Origin: an uncultured Parabacteroides sp.
GTDB taxonomy: Bacteria; Bacteroidota; Bacteroidia; Bacteroidales; Tannerellaceae
Assembly (NCBI GenBank): GCA_934725305.1
Contig: CAKVBA010000010.1
Coordinates: 1-64,000, forward strand
Direction: 5' to 3'
DNA length: 64,000 nucleotides
Translations under genes and position numbers: made by a program
Shown here: positions 18,433 to 26,715 of the stretch, in pieces
Position numbering within the stretch: position 1 is the stretch's first letter
Layout: each line of letters begins with the position of its first letter
Notes under the pieces: generated by a model
Seen by the model: the letters and a program-made list of their open reading frames with translations, nothing else
Database searches by the model: none
What the model was told of the DNA's origin: nothing

Positions 18433-18628
18433 CCCAAATCGGTTATTAGAACGAAAAAAGTAAAACGACTGACTATTTTTATTCTTTCCAACTCTTGTCA
18501 GTACTTCTTTTGGTTTCTTGCTTCCGCCTATAGTTTCGACATAGCCTGCTATGCCTTCAACGCAGTCATGGCAATCTGCTCAAAAACAACCACCAACAAG
18601 AATTGGAATCTAATGACCGAATTGGGTT
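18433..18628 (+). repeat. Palindromic repeat (family B, copy 1, with an internal insertion)
   Basis: The left arm cccaaatcggttattagaa starts at 18433 and is followed by the shared centre gaaaaaagtaaaacgactga. The right arm tctaatgaccgaattgggtt ends at 18628. Compared with the 84-bp copy at 48063, about 115 bases of unrelated sequence (18490-18604) lie between centre and right arm. Confidence 0.75.
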
Positions 18629-18747
18629 AAAACCAGCTAAGAGATAAGAATTTCGCAATATTTCGCCCACCTAATCAACCAACCTCTTTGAGTCTATTTG
18701 GCTGATAGTTCCCTGATTTATAACGCGCTGTATGCGCAATTCTACGC

Positions 18748-19713
18748 TCATATATGTAACATTTGTTTAGCCATTTCTACTGCTCTTTTCGTTGTTTCCG
18801 TCATTTCATCCACCCTTGATATACGCTTAGGCGGTTGATAAGGATAGAAGAATTTTTTATCGTTCTTTTGGAAGCGTACAATCTCTTCTGCGGTTTTGAA
18901 CTTCATACAACGCCACCAACTTATGAAACGTCGTTTATAGTCGTTGATGCTATGAAATTCATCTGTTTCACCAATAGAGATGATATGCGCATCGAAAAGT
19001 GGCATTACTTGGGGCAACAGATCCAAAATGCCTACACCTTTCCCACTTGTTTGAACAACAGAATTTCGCCATTCTTCGTCATTTGCCAATATTTCATGAT
19101 AAGATTTCAGTGAAAATCCCTCGCGCGCGTGCGCATGCGCGATAGTAGTACACGTAGAAGTAATAAAATTATTCTTTAATATATTTTCCTTTTCTTTTCT
19201 TTGTTCTGAATTGTCAACATTTTCGGGAGAATTGTTTGCATTTTCGGAGGAATTGTCAACATTTTTATCGTTTTTGCATACATCTTCCTCGTCCTTCTCT
19301 TTCTCCTCTTTTGTCTCTTTCACCTCTTTTATTAATAAATATTCTTCATGTTCAACCTTATATTTTTTACGTCGTGAGATAGCTTCAAAAAATCGGCTTT
19401 GAATCTCTACTGAAGTCAAAATTCCATATTTGTTGAACATTCCAGAGTCGAAAAAACCTTCATCAACTAACGCTTGAACCACATCTTTCGTTTGCTTAAG
19501 AGATGCTTTGGAACCGATTTTACATCTGAATAATTTGGCTGCACGGTTGTCCCAAACCGTATAAAAGCCTTCGCTATAAATCTTGCATAATAGTTTTATG
19601 ATTATTGCTGTTGCAAGAAATCCGTATTCCGATTCAACAATAGCTAATTTATCATCTTCAAAAATATTTACATCAACGGGGAAATAACTCAACCCCTTAA
19701 TCTGAGTAGCCAT
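18748..19713 (-). CDS. DUF4373 (Lin1244/Lin1753-like) phage-type replication protein
   Basis: A 321-aa protein whose first 125 residues form the DUF4373/Lin1244-Lin1753 domain (starting KGLSYFPVDVNIFEDDK), found in phage and mobile-element replication-organiser proteins. A highly charged low-complexity linker follows (about 130-185) with repeated NVDNSSEN/NNSPENVDNS motifs. The gene then encodes the run AHAHARE from an alternating purine-pyrimidine tract (19122-19141). The C-terminus contains NDYKRRFISWWRCMKF. The role is inferred from domain architecture. No other intact phage gene is nearby, only a decayed nuclease 39 bp upstream, so this is probably a relic of an element or a domesticated gene. 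Confidence 0.8.
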   Translation of the reverse strand: MATQIKGLSYFPVDVNIFEDDKLAIVESEYGFLATAIIIKLLCKIYSEGFYTVWDNRAAKLFRCKIGSKASLKQTKDVVQALVDEGFFDSGMFNKYGILTSVEIQSRFFEAISRRKKYKVEHEEYLLIKEVKETKEEKEKDEEDVCKNDKNVDNSSENANNSPENVDNSEQRKEKENILKNNFITSTCTTIAHAHAREGFSLKSYHEILANDEEWRNSVVQTSGKGVGILDLLPQVMPLFDAHIISIGETDEFHSINDYKRRFISWWRCMKFKTAEEIVRFQKNDKKFFYPYQPPKRISRVDEMTETTKRAVEMAKQMLHI

Positions 19714-19723
19714 GGTATAAAAA

Positions 19724-19755
19724 CAAAGTTAACAACTGACAATTTATAAAATCAA
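19724..19755 (-). promoter_or_regulatory. Candidate promoter of the DUF4373 gene
   Basis: On the minus strand taactttg (19731-19724) fits the -7 consensus, and a TTTTG with its TTG at 19755-19753 sits 21 bp upstream. The predicted start point would be about 5 nt before the ATG, a very short leader. Confidence 0.4.
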
Positions 19756-19996
19756 AACATACACTTCACTGCTCTGACAATTATACTCATTGTCAGAGCA
19801 GTAAGCTGATCCGCCGAAGTGATGCGGATAAGGAGCCAGCCGCATACAGCAGCCTCGTTATACTTTTCAAGATCGCACTGATAATCATCCGGACGGATGT
19901 GGCGACCGTCATTCCAAACAGAGCCTTCACCTCGATTCCTACATAAGCAGTAGGAATCGTAAAATTGAAATATCTTTCCCGTGAAAGGTGGAACTT
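19752..19996 (-). pseudogene. Frameshifted remnant of a phage-type PD-(D/E)XK nuclease
   Basis: Translating the minus strand from about 19996 gives RERYFNFTIPTAYVGIEVKALFG. At about 19918 the homology moves to another frame, NDGRHIRPDDYQCDLEKYN followed by EAAVCGWLLIRIT and a stop at 19754-19752. Joined, the pieces resemble the core of phage endonucleases in which an IEVK/IEVEGG strand is followed by GRHTRP, DxEKYN and a GWxxIRxT end. One or two missing or added bases explain the frame change. The N-terminal part is absent. The family assignment comes from remembered motif order. Confidence 0.55.
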
Positions 19997-20286
19997 CTAT
20001 TTAGCAACAAGCTTTATCCTGTATATCTGTGGATTATCCGGCTAAATGGTATGTGATTCATTAATATTTATAACAATCTTATTTGATTAAAATAACGAAA
20101 ACTGTAAGGATTTGGCCAATCTTTTACACCACAAAGATACGGTTTATATATTTATAAAACAAATTATATGCCTTGAATTTCAAACAGACTAATGTCTTTT
20201 ATGCAAATTTGATTTTACACGTAAGTGATTGTTTGAAAATTATGCAATAGATTCATATTCTTCCACTTGTGAGAAAGGTGGAATGT

Positions 20287-20364
20287 TTAAACCCAAATCG
20301 GTCCATTAGAAAAATCTGCTATCTTTTTGCACAAGAAAATCTCTAATGACCGAATTGGGTTTAA
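20287..20364 (+). repeat. Palindromic repeat (family B, copy 2)
   Basis: ttaaacccaaatcggtccattaga (20287-20310) pairs with tctaatgaccgaattgggtttaa (20342-20364). The 31-base centre differs from that of the other copies while the arms are the same. Confidence 0.8.
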
Positions 20365-20378
20365 GGCAATAAACGTGT

Positions 20379-20541
20379 GAGGCTGTATCAAAATAATTAT
20401 TTGGATGCAGCCTCAAAAGGTGCGTCAGAATTAGTAAAATGCAGGGGCGCTGAGAATGAGACCGACAGGAGTTTGCTGGTGTAAATGACTGAGGTCGAAT
20501 TCCGAAAGCAACGTAGCAGTTTGCAATTATGATACACCGCC
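20379..20541 (-). repeat. Composite repeat: family T hairpin plus family A element (copy 1)
   Basis: gaggctgtatcaaaa and ttggatgcagcctc form a hairpin at 20379-20414. Five bases later begins an element of about 123 bp whose ends (ggtgcgtcagaatta and the complement of aattatgatacaccgcc) are imperfect inverted repeats. Its inner right part carries the conserved string ccgaaagcaacgtagcagtt. It ends 29 bp before the 3' end of the GH20 gene and may serve as that gene's terminator. Confidence 0.7.
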
Positions 20542-20569
20542 TATATTGGGAAGATTAAGATAGATGACA

Positions 20570-22873
20570 TTAGTCATGCAGGAACAAAGAGGCATCTGCA
20601 GGAAGCTCTTTGCCATTCGGATCGATAATCTTCAGACTGAGAACGCCACCGTTATGATCGAAATATTTCACTTCAATCGGATGCAGACCCTTTGCCAATG
20701 CCTTTTGGCCAATCCGTTCACGAGGCGCATGAGCTCCGTCATTATCAACCACCATGTTGCCACCAATCTTCAATGTACTGCCATCATCCGACAATAAAAC
20801 AAATGTGTAAACGCCATCAACGGGTGCATTGAAATAGCCGGTAATCACCAAACCAATCTTTCCCTTTACCTCGGTCGGAATTTCTATCTGACTAATCTGA
20901 TAAGTGCCACGCAACGGAGCAGTCTCGATACCGGCACATTCATCACCACCATATTCATGCCAAACAGCCTGCAAACCCGGTTGAGCCGGCTGAGCATCAA
21001 CTCCCTTGGTCAGTTCATCGTTGATGAAACGAGTCTTCACAATGTCGCCCTTCTTGCCATTTGCCCGGAACGTGCGGAAGGTAAAGTCTGTTGTCTCTGT
21101 CACCTTCATAGCGCCCTCATACAGAGCAGATTCTAATGTAGGAACAGTTCCGTCTGTCGTATAATGAATCTCTACATCCGGAGCCAGGCATTTGATATCC
21201 AGCAAACCTTCACCCACAAAGGCGTTCGTTTCATAAAAACCTTCCAAATCAGGAATACGATAATTGACATTCATAACGTCTAATCGCGGGAACTGAGCCA
21301 CCATGTGATTGACAAAACGACTCCAGTCTTTTGCTTCAGGCTCAACCCATGCCACCTCGGCCAAAGCCAACATACGCGGCATCACCATATATTGCATACG
21401 TTCTCTTGACGGAATAGTCTCACACCAAACATTGGCCTGCAAACCAAGTATCAACTTCTTTTGACCGGCATTGAGAGTGTCGATAACCGGTTCAAAGTTA
21501 TACATATTCTTAACGGAATTCTTATCCTGCTGATAGTCGAGATAATAGTTGGCATTCGGACTCAAAATAGCTTGATTGCCCTGTGCAGTAGCCATTGGAA
21601 CTGCTTCCGGATTCCAGGTGCGCCACCACATGATAGTAGCGGTTTCGGACAAACCACCTTCCAAAATCTCGTCCCATCCAATCATCTCTTTGCCATTCTC
21701 GTTGAAGAATTTCTCCATTGTATGGACAAACCAGGCCTGCAACTCCTCTTCAGTCTTCAGTCCATTGTCACGCATACGTTTCTGACAATCAGGGCATTTT
21801 TTCCAATTGATCTTTTCCACCTCGTCTGCACCCAAGTGTACATATTTATAAGGGAACAACGGGAAGATCTCGCTATAAACATTCTTACAGAACTCCAACG
21901 CACTCTCTTTGCCCGGACAAACCGGAGACGAGAACACATCGCCCCAGCCAACCTTATCAAAACAAGAAACGCCTTTGTAATTGCTGATAGCAGCCAGCAT
22001 GTGGCCCGGCATATCCACTTCGGGAATCACATCGATGCCACGCACTGCCGCATAAGCAACAATCTCTTTCACATCTTCCTGAGTATAAAAGCCGCCATAC
22101 AAAGTATCACCCTGCACAATCTGTAGCTTGTCTTCCGGAATATTAAAGTCCGGATTATCACCCTGAACAGCTAAATCCATGCACTGACGGTCTTGGTTGT
22201 TGAAGCTGCGCCAAGCACCTCTTTCGGTCAAAAGCGGATACTTTTTGATTTCGATACGCCAACCCTGATCATCGGTCAGATGCCAGTGAAACTTATTCAA
22301 CTTGTAGAGTGCCATCATATCAAGCAACTCTTTTACCTCCTCTTTCGTATAGAAATGGCGAGACACATCGAGCATCAATCCACGCCAAGCCAAACGGGGA
22401 GCATCATTAATCTGTAATGCAGGAACACTCCATTCAACACCACTCATCACGGTAGAAGCCTCTATCTCAGCCGGAAGCAACTGACGCAATGTCTCAATAC
22501 CAGAGATAACAGCTCCATAACTCTGTCCCTTGATTTCCAATTTATTAGAAGATACATGCAACTGATAAGCTCCTTCTGGCCCTTCGCCTTCACACAAAGA
22601 AAGCTGAATAGAACCATCTCCTACAGCCGTCTGCAGAGTAAATCCGGTTGCTTTAGACAACATTGTGGACAGATATTCGGCTGCCGGAAGCAGTTGTTCA
22701 TCAGCTACACCAATTATCATATCTTCCTTCAAGAAAAATCGTCCTTCCGAATAGGTGATTTCTTTGGGTTGGGGAATAATCATCACATCCTTTTGGCTGG
22801 ATGCACTGGGAGAGCAAGACATAAAGCCGATAACACTCCAAAAAGCAATAATAGCAGATACTAATTTATACAT
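20570..22873 (-). CDS. GH20 beta-N-acetylhexosaminidase lipoprotein with C-terminal accessory domains
   Basis: Exo-acting beta-hexosaminidase releasing terminal GlcNAc/GalNAc, probably from host mucin glycans. The lipobox IGFMSC puts the lipidated Cys at residue 20, so it is membrane-anchored. A GH20b-type N-terminal domain (about 30-160) precedes the catalytic barrel, with HLTDDQGWRIEIKKYP and the Asp-Glu pair in VHLGADEVEK (about residue 348). After about residue 540 come a chitobiase C-terminal-like stretch (HYTTDGTVPT) and a PA14-like carbohydrate-binding domain (FVLLSDDGSTLKIGGNMVVDNDG). The 767-aa length fits multi-domain Bacteroidales enzymes. It is monocistronic. Confidence 0.94.
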   Translation of the reverse strand: MYKLVSAIIAFWSVIGFMSCSPSASSQKDVMIIPQPKEITYSEGRFFLKEDMIIGVADEQLLPAAEYLSTMLSKATGFTLQTAVGDGSIQLSLCEGEGPEGAYQLHVSSNKLEIKGQSYGAVISGIETLRQLLPAEIEASTVMSGVEWSVPALQINDAPRLAWRGLMLDVSRHFYTKEEVKELLDMMALYKLNKFHWHLTDDQGWRIEIKKYPLLTERGAWRSFNNQDRQCMDLAVQGDNPDFNIPEDKLQIVQGDTLYGGFYTQEDVKEIVAYAAVRGIDVIPEVDMPGHMLAAISNYKGVSCFDKVGWGDVFSSPVCPGKESALEFCKNVYSEIFPLFPYKYVHLGADEVEKINWKKCPDCQKRMRDNGLKTEEELQAWFVHTMEKFFNENGKEMIGWDEILEGGLSETATIMWWRTWNPEAVPMATAQGNQAILSPNANYYLDYQQDKNSVKNMYNFEPVIDTLNAGQKKLILGLQANVWCETIPSRERMQYMVMPRMLALAEVAWVEPEAKDWSRFVNHMVAQFPRLDVMNVNYRIPDLEGFYETNAFVGEGLLDIKCLAPDVEIHYTTDGTVPTLESALYEGAMKVTETTDFTFRTFRANGKKGDIVKTRFINDELTKGVDAQPAQPGLQAVWHEYGGDECAGIETAPLRGTYQISQIEIPTEVKGKIGLVITGYFNAPVDGVYTFVLLSDDGSTLKIGGNMVVDNDGAHAPRERIGQKALAKGLHPIEVKYFDHNGGVLSLKIIDPNGKELPADASLFLHD

Positions 22874-22914
22874 TATGGGAATATATTTAATGAATATAAC
22901 ACAATCAATATCAG

Positions 22915-22945
22915 CAAATATATGTATTATTTATTAATATATCAA
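22915..22945 (-). promoter_or_regulatory. Promoter of the GH20 gene
   Basis: On the minus strand tatatttg (22922-22915) is preceded by TTG at 22945-22943 with a 20-bp spacer. It lies 42 bp upstream of the ATG. Confidence 0.5.
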
Positions 22946-22961
22946 CTATTTTAACACAAAC

Positions 22962-23006
22962 AAAAAGGGCTGCACCGAAATAATTATTCCGATACAACCC
23001 TTTTTT
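22962..23006 (-). terminator. Hairpin terminator (family T) after the thioredoxin-like gene
   Basis: aaaaagggctgcaccg pairs with cgatacaaccctttttt around aaataattattc. Read on the minus strand it lies 17 bp after the stop codon of the thioredoxin-like gene. Confidence 0.8.
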
Positions 23007-23023
23007 GATAATAATCGATTTGA

Positions 23024-23524
23024 TTAAATTGATTTCAATACCTCTGCCAGCTTTTCAGGAGTCACATTGGCTGCAATGATCATTCCTTTGTCGTTTATCA
23101 AGAAGTTGCGGAATCCTTTTTCCAATCCAAACTTCTCATACAACACTGACTTTTCTCCTTGCCCATCATGCAATTGAATAGTACCCTCTAACTTGTCGGC
23201 TTTGACGGTTTCAGCAAAGACCGATTCAATTTTGTCTAACGAAATTGAGTACATTGCAATCTTATCGGAACCCAGTTTATTCACTTTATTCGATAATTGC
23301 ACGTTACGAACCCGCGATTCCGCATCGTAGGCTGCCCAAAAGTTGAGCAGTGTGTAACATCCCGAATGATTCTGGAAATTGATGTTAACACCATTTTCCA
23401 AAGACTCTATTCTCGGAGCAAGGTCGCCCGGGTTTAACCCGACGGTTGGCTTTGCGTTTTTAGATCCGGACGCCATCATTGTCATGGCAACCGCACCTAC
23501 GAGAACATAAGTTCTTACTTTCAT
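23024..23524 (-). CDS. Thioredoxin-fold protein lacking the CxxC active site
   Basis: A 166-aa exported protein with a hydrophobic N-terminus ending near MMASGSKN, followed by a TlpA/AhpC-TSA-like thioredoxin fold (LLNFWAAYDAESRVRN, then a late FLINDKGMIIA in the place of the family's cis-Pro/beta region). Where active members read WCxxC, this one has Y-D-A-E-S (about residues 66-70). The only cysteine is Cys56, before the motif, so dithiol chemistry through the usual site is excluded. A binding or scaffold role is possible. The gene sits behind an unusually folded leader of about 160 nt. Confidence 0.8.
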   Translation of the reverse strand: MKVRTYVLVGAVAMTMMASGSKNAKPTVGLNPGDLAPRIESLENGVNINFQNHSGCYTLLNFWAAYDAESRVRNVQLSNKVNKLGSDKIAMYSISLDKIESVFAETVKADKLEGTIQLHDGQGEKSVLYEKFGLEKGFRNFLINDKGMIIAANVTPEKLAEVLKSI

Positions 23525-23549
23525 ATTGTTCTTTTTACGTTAAACTTAA

Positions 23550-23635
23550 TCGGATAACGAACCGAAACACCACTTGTCTCGCACGACAAGCATCTATGTG
23601 CTTCATCCCTCTTATCCGACTCCTGATTTTCAGGA
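23550..23635 (-). promoter_or_regulatory. Structured 5' leader of the thioredoxin-like gene (candidate RNA element)
   Basis: In transcript sense the leader can form a hairpin tcctgaaaatcagga (23635-23621). An 8-bp stem follows, tcggataa (23619-23612) with ttatccga (23557-23550), which encloses a second hairpin cttgtcgtgcgagacaag (23590-23573). The 3' side of the enclosed region reads gtggtgtttcggttc. The same gtggtgtt-cggtt string inside a different 8-bp closing stem occurs upstream of the lipoprotein gene at 53168. No known riboswitch consensus was recognised. Confidence 0.55.
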
Positions 23636-23688
23636 AGAAACAAGCATTTACCTTCGCTAAGGATTCATTTACTTGCTCATAACGAGTG

Positions 23689-23721
23689 CAAATATAAAGG
23701 TAAAAACGCTCTACTTCCAAA
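23689..23721 (-). promoter_or_regulatory. Promoter of the thioredoxin-like gene
   Basis: Minus-strand TTTG (23721-23718), a 21-bp spacer and tatatttg (23696-23689). The implied leader is about 155-160 nt, long enough to contain the folded element. Confidence 0.55.
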
Positions 23722-23878
23722 TTTTGGAATATATTTTCACTAAAATGCAAGTTTTTTTTATATGTTTTATTGCATCTATTTCGAATAATCAACATGTTTG
23801 ACAACATAAATATTGTATTCATGTACATGTAGTGAAAAAATATTTAATATAAAAACGGTGGATTACATATTTCTTATG

Positions 23879-23886
23879 TACATTTG
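23879..23886 (+). promoter_or_regulatory. -7 box of the serB operon
   Basis: tacatttg fits TAnnTTTG, 19 bp before the serB ATG. The -33 region is unclear. Confidence 0.4.
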
Positions 23887-23905
23887 CTATATAATCTGAT
23901 AAAAA

Positions 23906-25132
23906 ATGACACAAAAAGAAGAAATAATACTGATAAACATCAATGGAAAAGACCGTCCTGGCGTTACGGCTATCCTAACTGAGATATTGGCAAAAAACAA
24001 TGCTGTGATTCTGGATATTGGCCAGGCCGACATTCATAATCACCTCTCTTTGGGCATTTTGTTCCAGAGTACACAAGGCAATTCCGGAGACATCCTGAAA
24101 GAACTTTTGTTCAAGAGCTACGAACTTGATGTCAATATCCGTTTCACTCCTATTTCGGAAGACGATTACAAGCAGTGGGTAAGTATGCAGGGTAAGAACC
24201 GCTACATTATCACCATTTTAGGACGCAAGCTGACAGCCAAGCAGATTGCCGGAGTATCAAGCATCGTTGCCGATCAGGGTATGAATATCGATGACATAAA
24301 ACGCTTGACCGGTCGTATTCCTTTGGATGAGAATGCCCGTACTCCGAAAGCCAGTGTGGAGTTTTCAGTCAGAGGAACTCCGCGTGACAAAGAGGCTATG
24401 CAGGCTGCTTTCATGAAGCTTTCTGCCGAACAAGAGATTGATGTTTCTTTCCAGGAAGATAGCATGTACCGCCGTATGCGTCGTCTGATTTGCTTTGATA
24501 TGGATTCAACCTTAATCGAGACAGAGGTGATCGACGAACTGGCTATCAGAGCCGGCGTGGGAGACCAGGTGAAAGCGATTACTGAATCGGCTATGCGTGG
24601 CGAGATAGACTTCAGCGAAAGTTTCCGCCAGCGTTGTGCTTTGTTGAAGGGATTAGACGTTTCCGTCATGCAGGAAATTGCAGAGAATTTACCTATTACA
24701 GATGGCGTTGACCGCCTGATGCGTATCTTGAAAAAGGTCGGATTTAAGGTCGCTATCCTTTCCGGTGGATTCACCTATTTCGGTAACTATTTGAAACAAA
24801 AATATAATATCGACTATGTCTATGCCAACGACTTGGAAGTTGTAGATGGCAAGTTGACAGGACGTTATTTGGGCGATATCGTTGACGGAAAGCGTAAAGC
24901 TGAATTACTCCGTCTGATTGCTCAGGTAGAGAATGTGGATATCAGACAGACGGTAGCTGTGGGTGATGGTGCAAACGACCTTCCGATGATCAGTATTGCC
25001 GGTCTGGGTATCGCTTTCCATGCCAAACCAAAAGTAAAAGAGACAGCCAAACAGTCTATCTCAACCATTGGCTTGGATGGTATTCTCTATTTCTTGGGAT
25101 ATAAAGACTCCTACATGGACGAACAAATGTAA
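23906..25132 (+). CDS. serB: Phosphoserine phosphatase with N-terminal ACT domains
   Basis: Dephosphorylates O-phosphoserine, the last step of serine synthesis. The 408-aa protein has two ACT-like regulatory regions (about 5-80, INGKDRPGVTAILTEIL, and about 95-175). The HAD phosphatase domain starts with FDMDSTLIETEVIDELA near residue 198, where the first Asp is the nucleophile. Motif II is ILSGGFTYF and the final motif is AVGDGANDLPM. It heads a three-gene run with a Dabb protein and a C_GCAxxG_C_C protein. Confidence 0.95.
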   Translation: MTQKEEIILININGKDRPGVTAILTEILAKNNAVILDIGQADIHNHLSLGILFQSTQGNSGDILKELLFKSYELDVNIRFTPISEDDYKQWVSMQGKNRYIITILGRKLTAKQIAGVSSIVADQGMNIDDIKRLTGRIPLDENARTPKASVEFSVRGTPRDKEAMQAAFMKLSAEQEIDVSFQEDSMYRRMRRLICFDMDSTLIETEVIDELAIRAGVGDQVKAITESAMRGEIDFSESFRQRCALLKGLDVSVMQEIAENLPITDGVDRLMRILKKVGFKVAILSGGFTYFGNYLKQKYNIDYVYANDLEVVDGKLTGRYLGDIVDGKRKAELLRLIAQVENVDIRQTVAVGDGANDLPMISIAGLGIAFHAKPKVKETAKQSISTIGLDGILYFLGYKDSYMDEQM

Positions 25133-25155
25133 TAAATAACAAAAAAGACTACACT

Positions 25156-25458
25156 ATGGTAAGACACATTGTAATGTTCAAACTGAAAGCGTTTGACACA
25201 GTAGCTGAAAAGCAGACTAAGATGCAGGAAATCAAAGAAAAATTGGAAGCTTTGAAAGACAAGATTGATGTATTGCGCATGATTCGCGTGGACTTCAACT
25301 GCAATCCGGCTGAGACTTGGGATATTATCTTGACAACTGAAATGGATTCGTTGGCTGACGTTAACACATATGCTACTCACCCTGAACATGTAGCTGTAGC
25401 CAAAAACATCATAGGTCCGGTTAAGACAGACAGAGCTTGCGTGGATTACGAATTTTAA
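25156..25458 (+). CDS. Dabb family (stress-responsive alpha/beta barrel) protein
   Basis: A 100-aa protein with the ferredoxin-like Dabb fold. It starts MVRHIVMFKLK and contains VDFNCNPAETWDIILTTEMDSLADVNTYATHPEH, typical of the family around its conserved His. Function is unknown for most bacterial members. It lies 23 bp after serB and 15 bp before the next gene, so it is in the same operon. Confidence 0.88.
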   Translation: MVRHIVMFKLKAFDTVAEKQTKMQEIKEKLEALKDKIDVLRMIRVDFNCNPAETWDIILTTEMDSLADVNTYATHPEHVAVAKNIIGPVKTDRACVDYEF

Positions 25459-25473
25459 AACAACAGGATTAAA

Positions 25474-25956
25474 ATGATCAGAGATTTCGATATAGAAGAA
25501 CGGGTTGCTTCTGCTGTCAACATTTTTGAATCAGGATTCAATTGTGCACAGTCGGTTTTCCTGGCCTATTCTGACCTTTTTGATCTAGATATTGAACTGG
25601 CCAAAAAGATGTCTGTATCTTTTGGTGGTGGCATGGGCCGATTGCGTGAAGTCTGTGGAACAATCAGTGGTATGGCAATGTTGGCCGGCTTCAAATATCC
25701 GGTAGAGAATCCACAAGACCAGGAGGCTCGCACACGCAACTATGGAATGGTGCAAAAGATGGCTAATATGTTCAAAGAGAAACATCATAGCATCATCTGC
25801 CGCGAATTGCTTCCTCCTGAAGATGCCGCAACAACCAACCCGACTCCTTCGGCTCGCACACAACAATATTATCAAAAACGCCCTTGCAGCAAGTATGTGG
25901 CTGAAGCTGCACGCATTGCAGGACGTATGCTGAAAGATGAGTTTGAAGAAGATTAG
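25474..25956 (+). CDS. C_GCAxxG_C_C family probable redox protein
   Basis: A 160-aa member of the C_GCAxxG_C_C family. The signature appears as FNCAQSVF (NCAQS instead of GCAxxG), followed by SFGGGMGRLREVCGTISG, a later HSIICREL and a C-terminal PCSKYV. The spaced cysteines suggest metal or redox-cofactor binding, but no reaction is established. It is the third gene of the serB run. Confidence 0.87.
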   Translation: MIRDFDIEERVASAVNIFESGFNCAQSVFLAYSDLFDLDIELAKKMSVSFGGGMGRLREVCGTISGMAMLAGFKYPVENPQDQEARTRNYGMVQKMANMFKEKHHSIICRELLPPEDAATTNPTPSARTQQYYQKRPCSKYVAEAARIAGRMLKDEFEED

Positions 25957-25980
25957 TATAAGGTATCATACTCTTCCCCA

Positions 25981-26685
25981 TTAAGCCAAAAGGCGAATTT
26001 GGGTTATATATCCAAGTTTTCTTAGATCTGTGAACAAATCAGTATAAGAAGACTTGGATTTTACGTTTACTTTATAGGTGATTACAGACTGCTCTTTGTC
26101 GTAATTATACTCATACGACAGGCTTACAATAAAGATATTTCGGCTCTCCATAATGGAACGGATCTTCTTCAGTTCGGGTGTTGCCGTTGAGCAGGTAATG
26201 GTCAGAATCTTATTAACACCATCAAGAAACATCCTCCTTTCAAGCCTTTCCAGCGAGATTAGAATGCAAAGGGTAAATGCTGTCATGATACATCCGGCCA
26301 TATACATGCCGGCTCCTACAGCCAATCCAATCACAGCCATCACCCAAATGCCGGCAGCTGTTGTCAATCCATGTACGCTCCCATTGCTCTGCATGATAGC
26401 TCCAGCGCCCAAAAAACCGACTCCGGTCAAGACTTGAGCTGCAATACGCCCAGGATCACCATTTAGGAAATCAGGATAAGATTGAGGGATCCAGATAGAA
26501 ATCAACATGGCTGCAGTTGATCCCATGCAAATTAATGTAAAGGTACGCAACCCGGCTTCACGCCTGCGAAACTGTCGTTCCACACCGATTATAGCGCCCA
26601 ATATAATACTGACACCAAGCCGCAGGGCAACGGTATATGGATCAATAATAGTACTATTCAATATATCTTGTAAAGCTGTCCACAT
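25981..26685 (-). CDS. MgtC/SapB family membrane protein
   Basis: Inner-membrane protein of 234 aa. The ATG at 26685 is chosen: a longer frame to 26886 would encode an atypical tail, and the promoter at 26716-26745 lies inside it. MgtC signatures are LGAIIGVERQFRRREAGLRTF and the glycine-rich TGVGFLGAGAIM. The last 80 residues form a soluble ACT-like domain. In other bacteria the family is linked to survival at low Mg2+ and control of ATP synthase; its role here is unknown. It converges with the serB operon, with 24 bp between stop codons. Confidence 0.9.
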   Translation of the reverse strand: MWTALQDILNSTIIDPYTVALRLGVSIILGAIIGVERQFRRREAGLRTFTLICMGSTAAMLISIWIPQSYPDFLNGDPGRIAAQVLTGVGFLGAGAIMQSNGSVHGLTTAAGIWVMAVIGLAVGAGMYMAGCIMTAFTLCILISLERLERRMFLDGVNKILTITCSTATPELKKIRSIMESRNIFIVSLSYEYNYDKEQSVITYKVNVKSKSSYTDLFTDLRKLGYITQIRLLA

Positions 26686-26715
26686 ATGCCACAATTTTAT
26701 AGTTTCAACTAAAGG

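Noticed and set aside
18490..18604. Insertion within the family B palindrome considered as an IS fragment
   Set aside because: No transposase-like peptide and no terminal inverted repeats of its own; left as part of the repeat copy.
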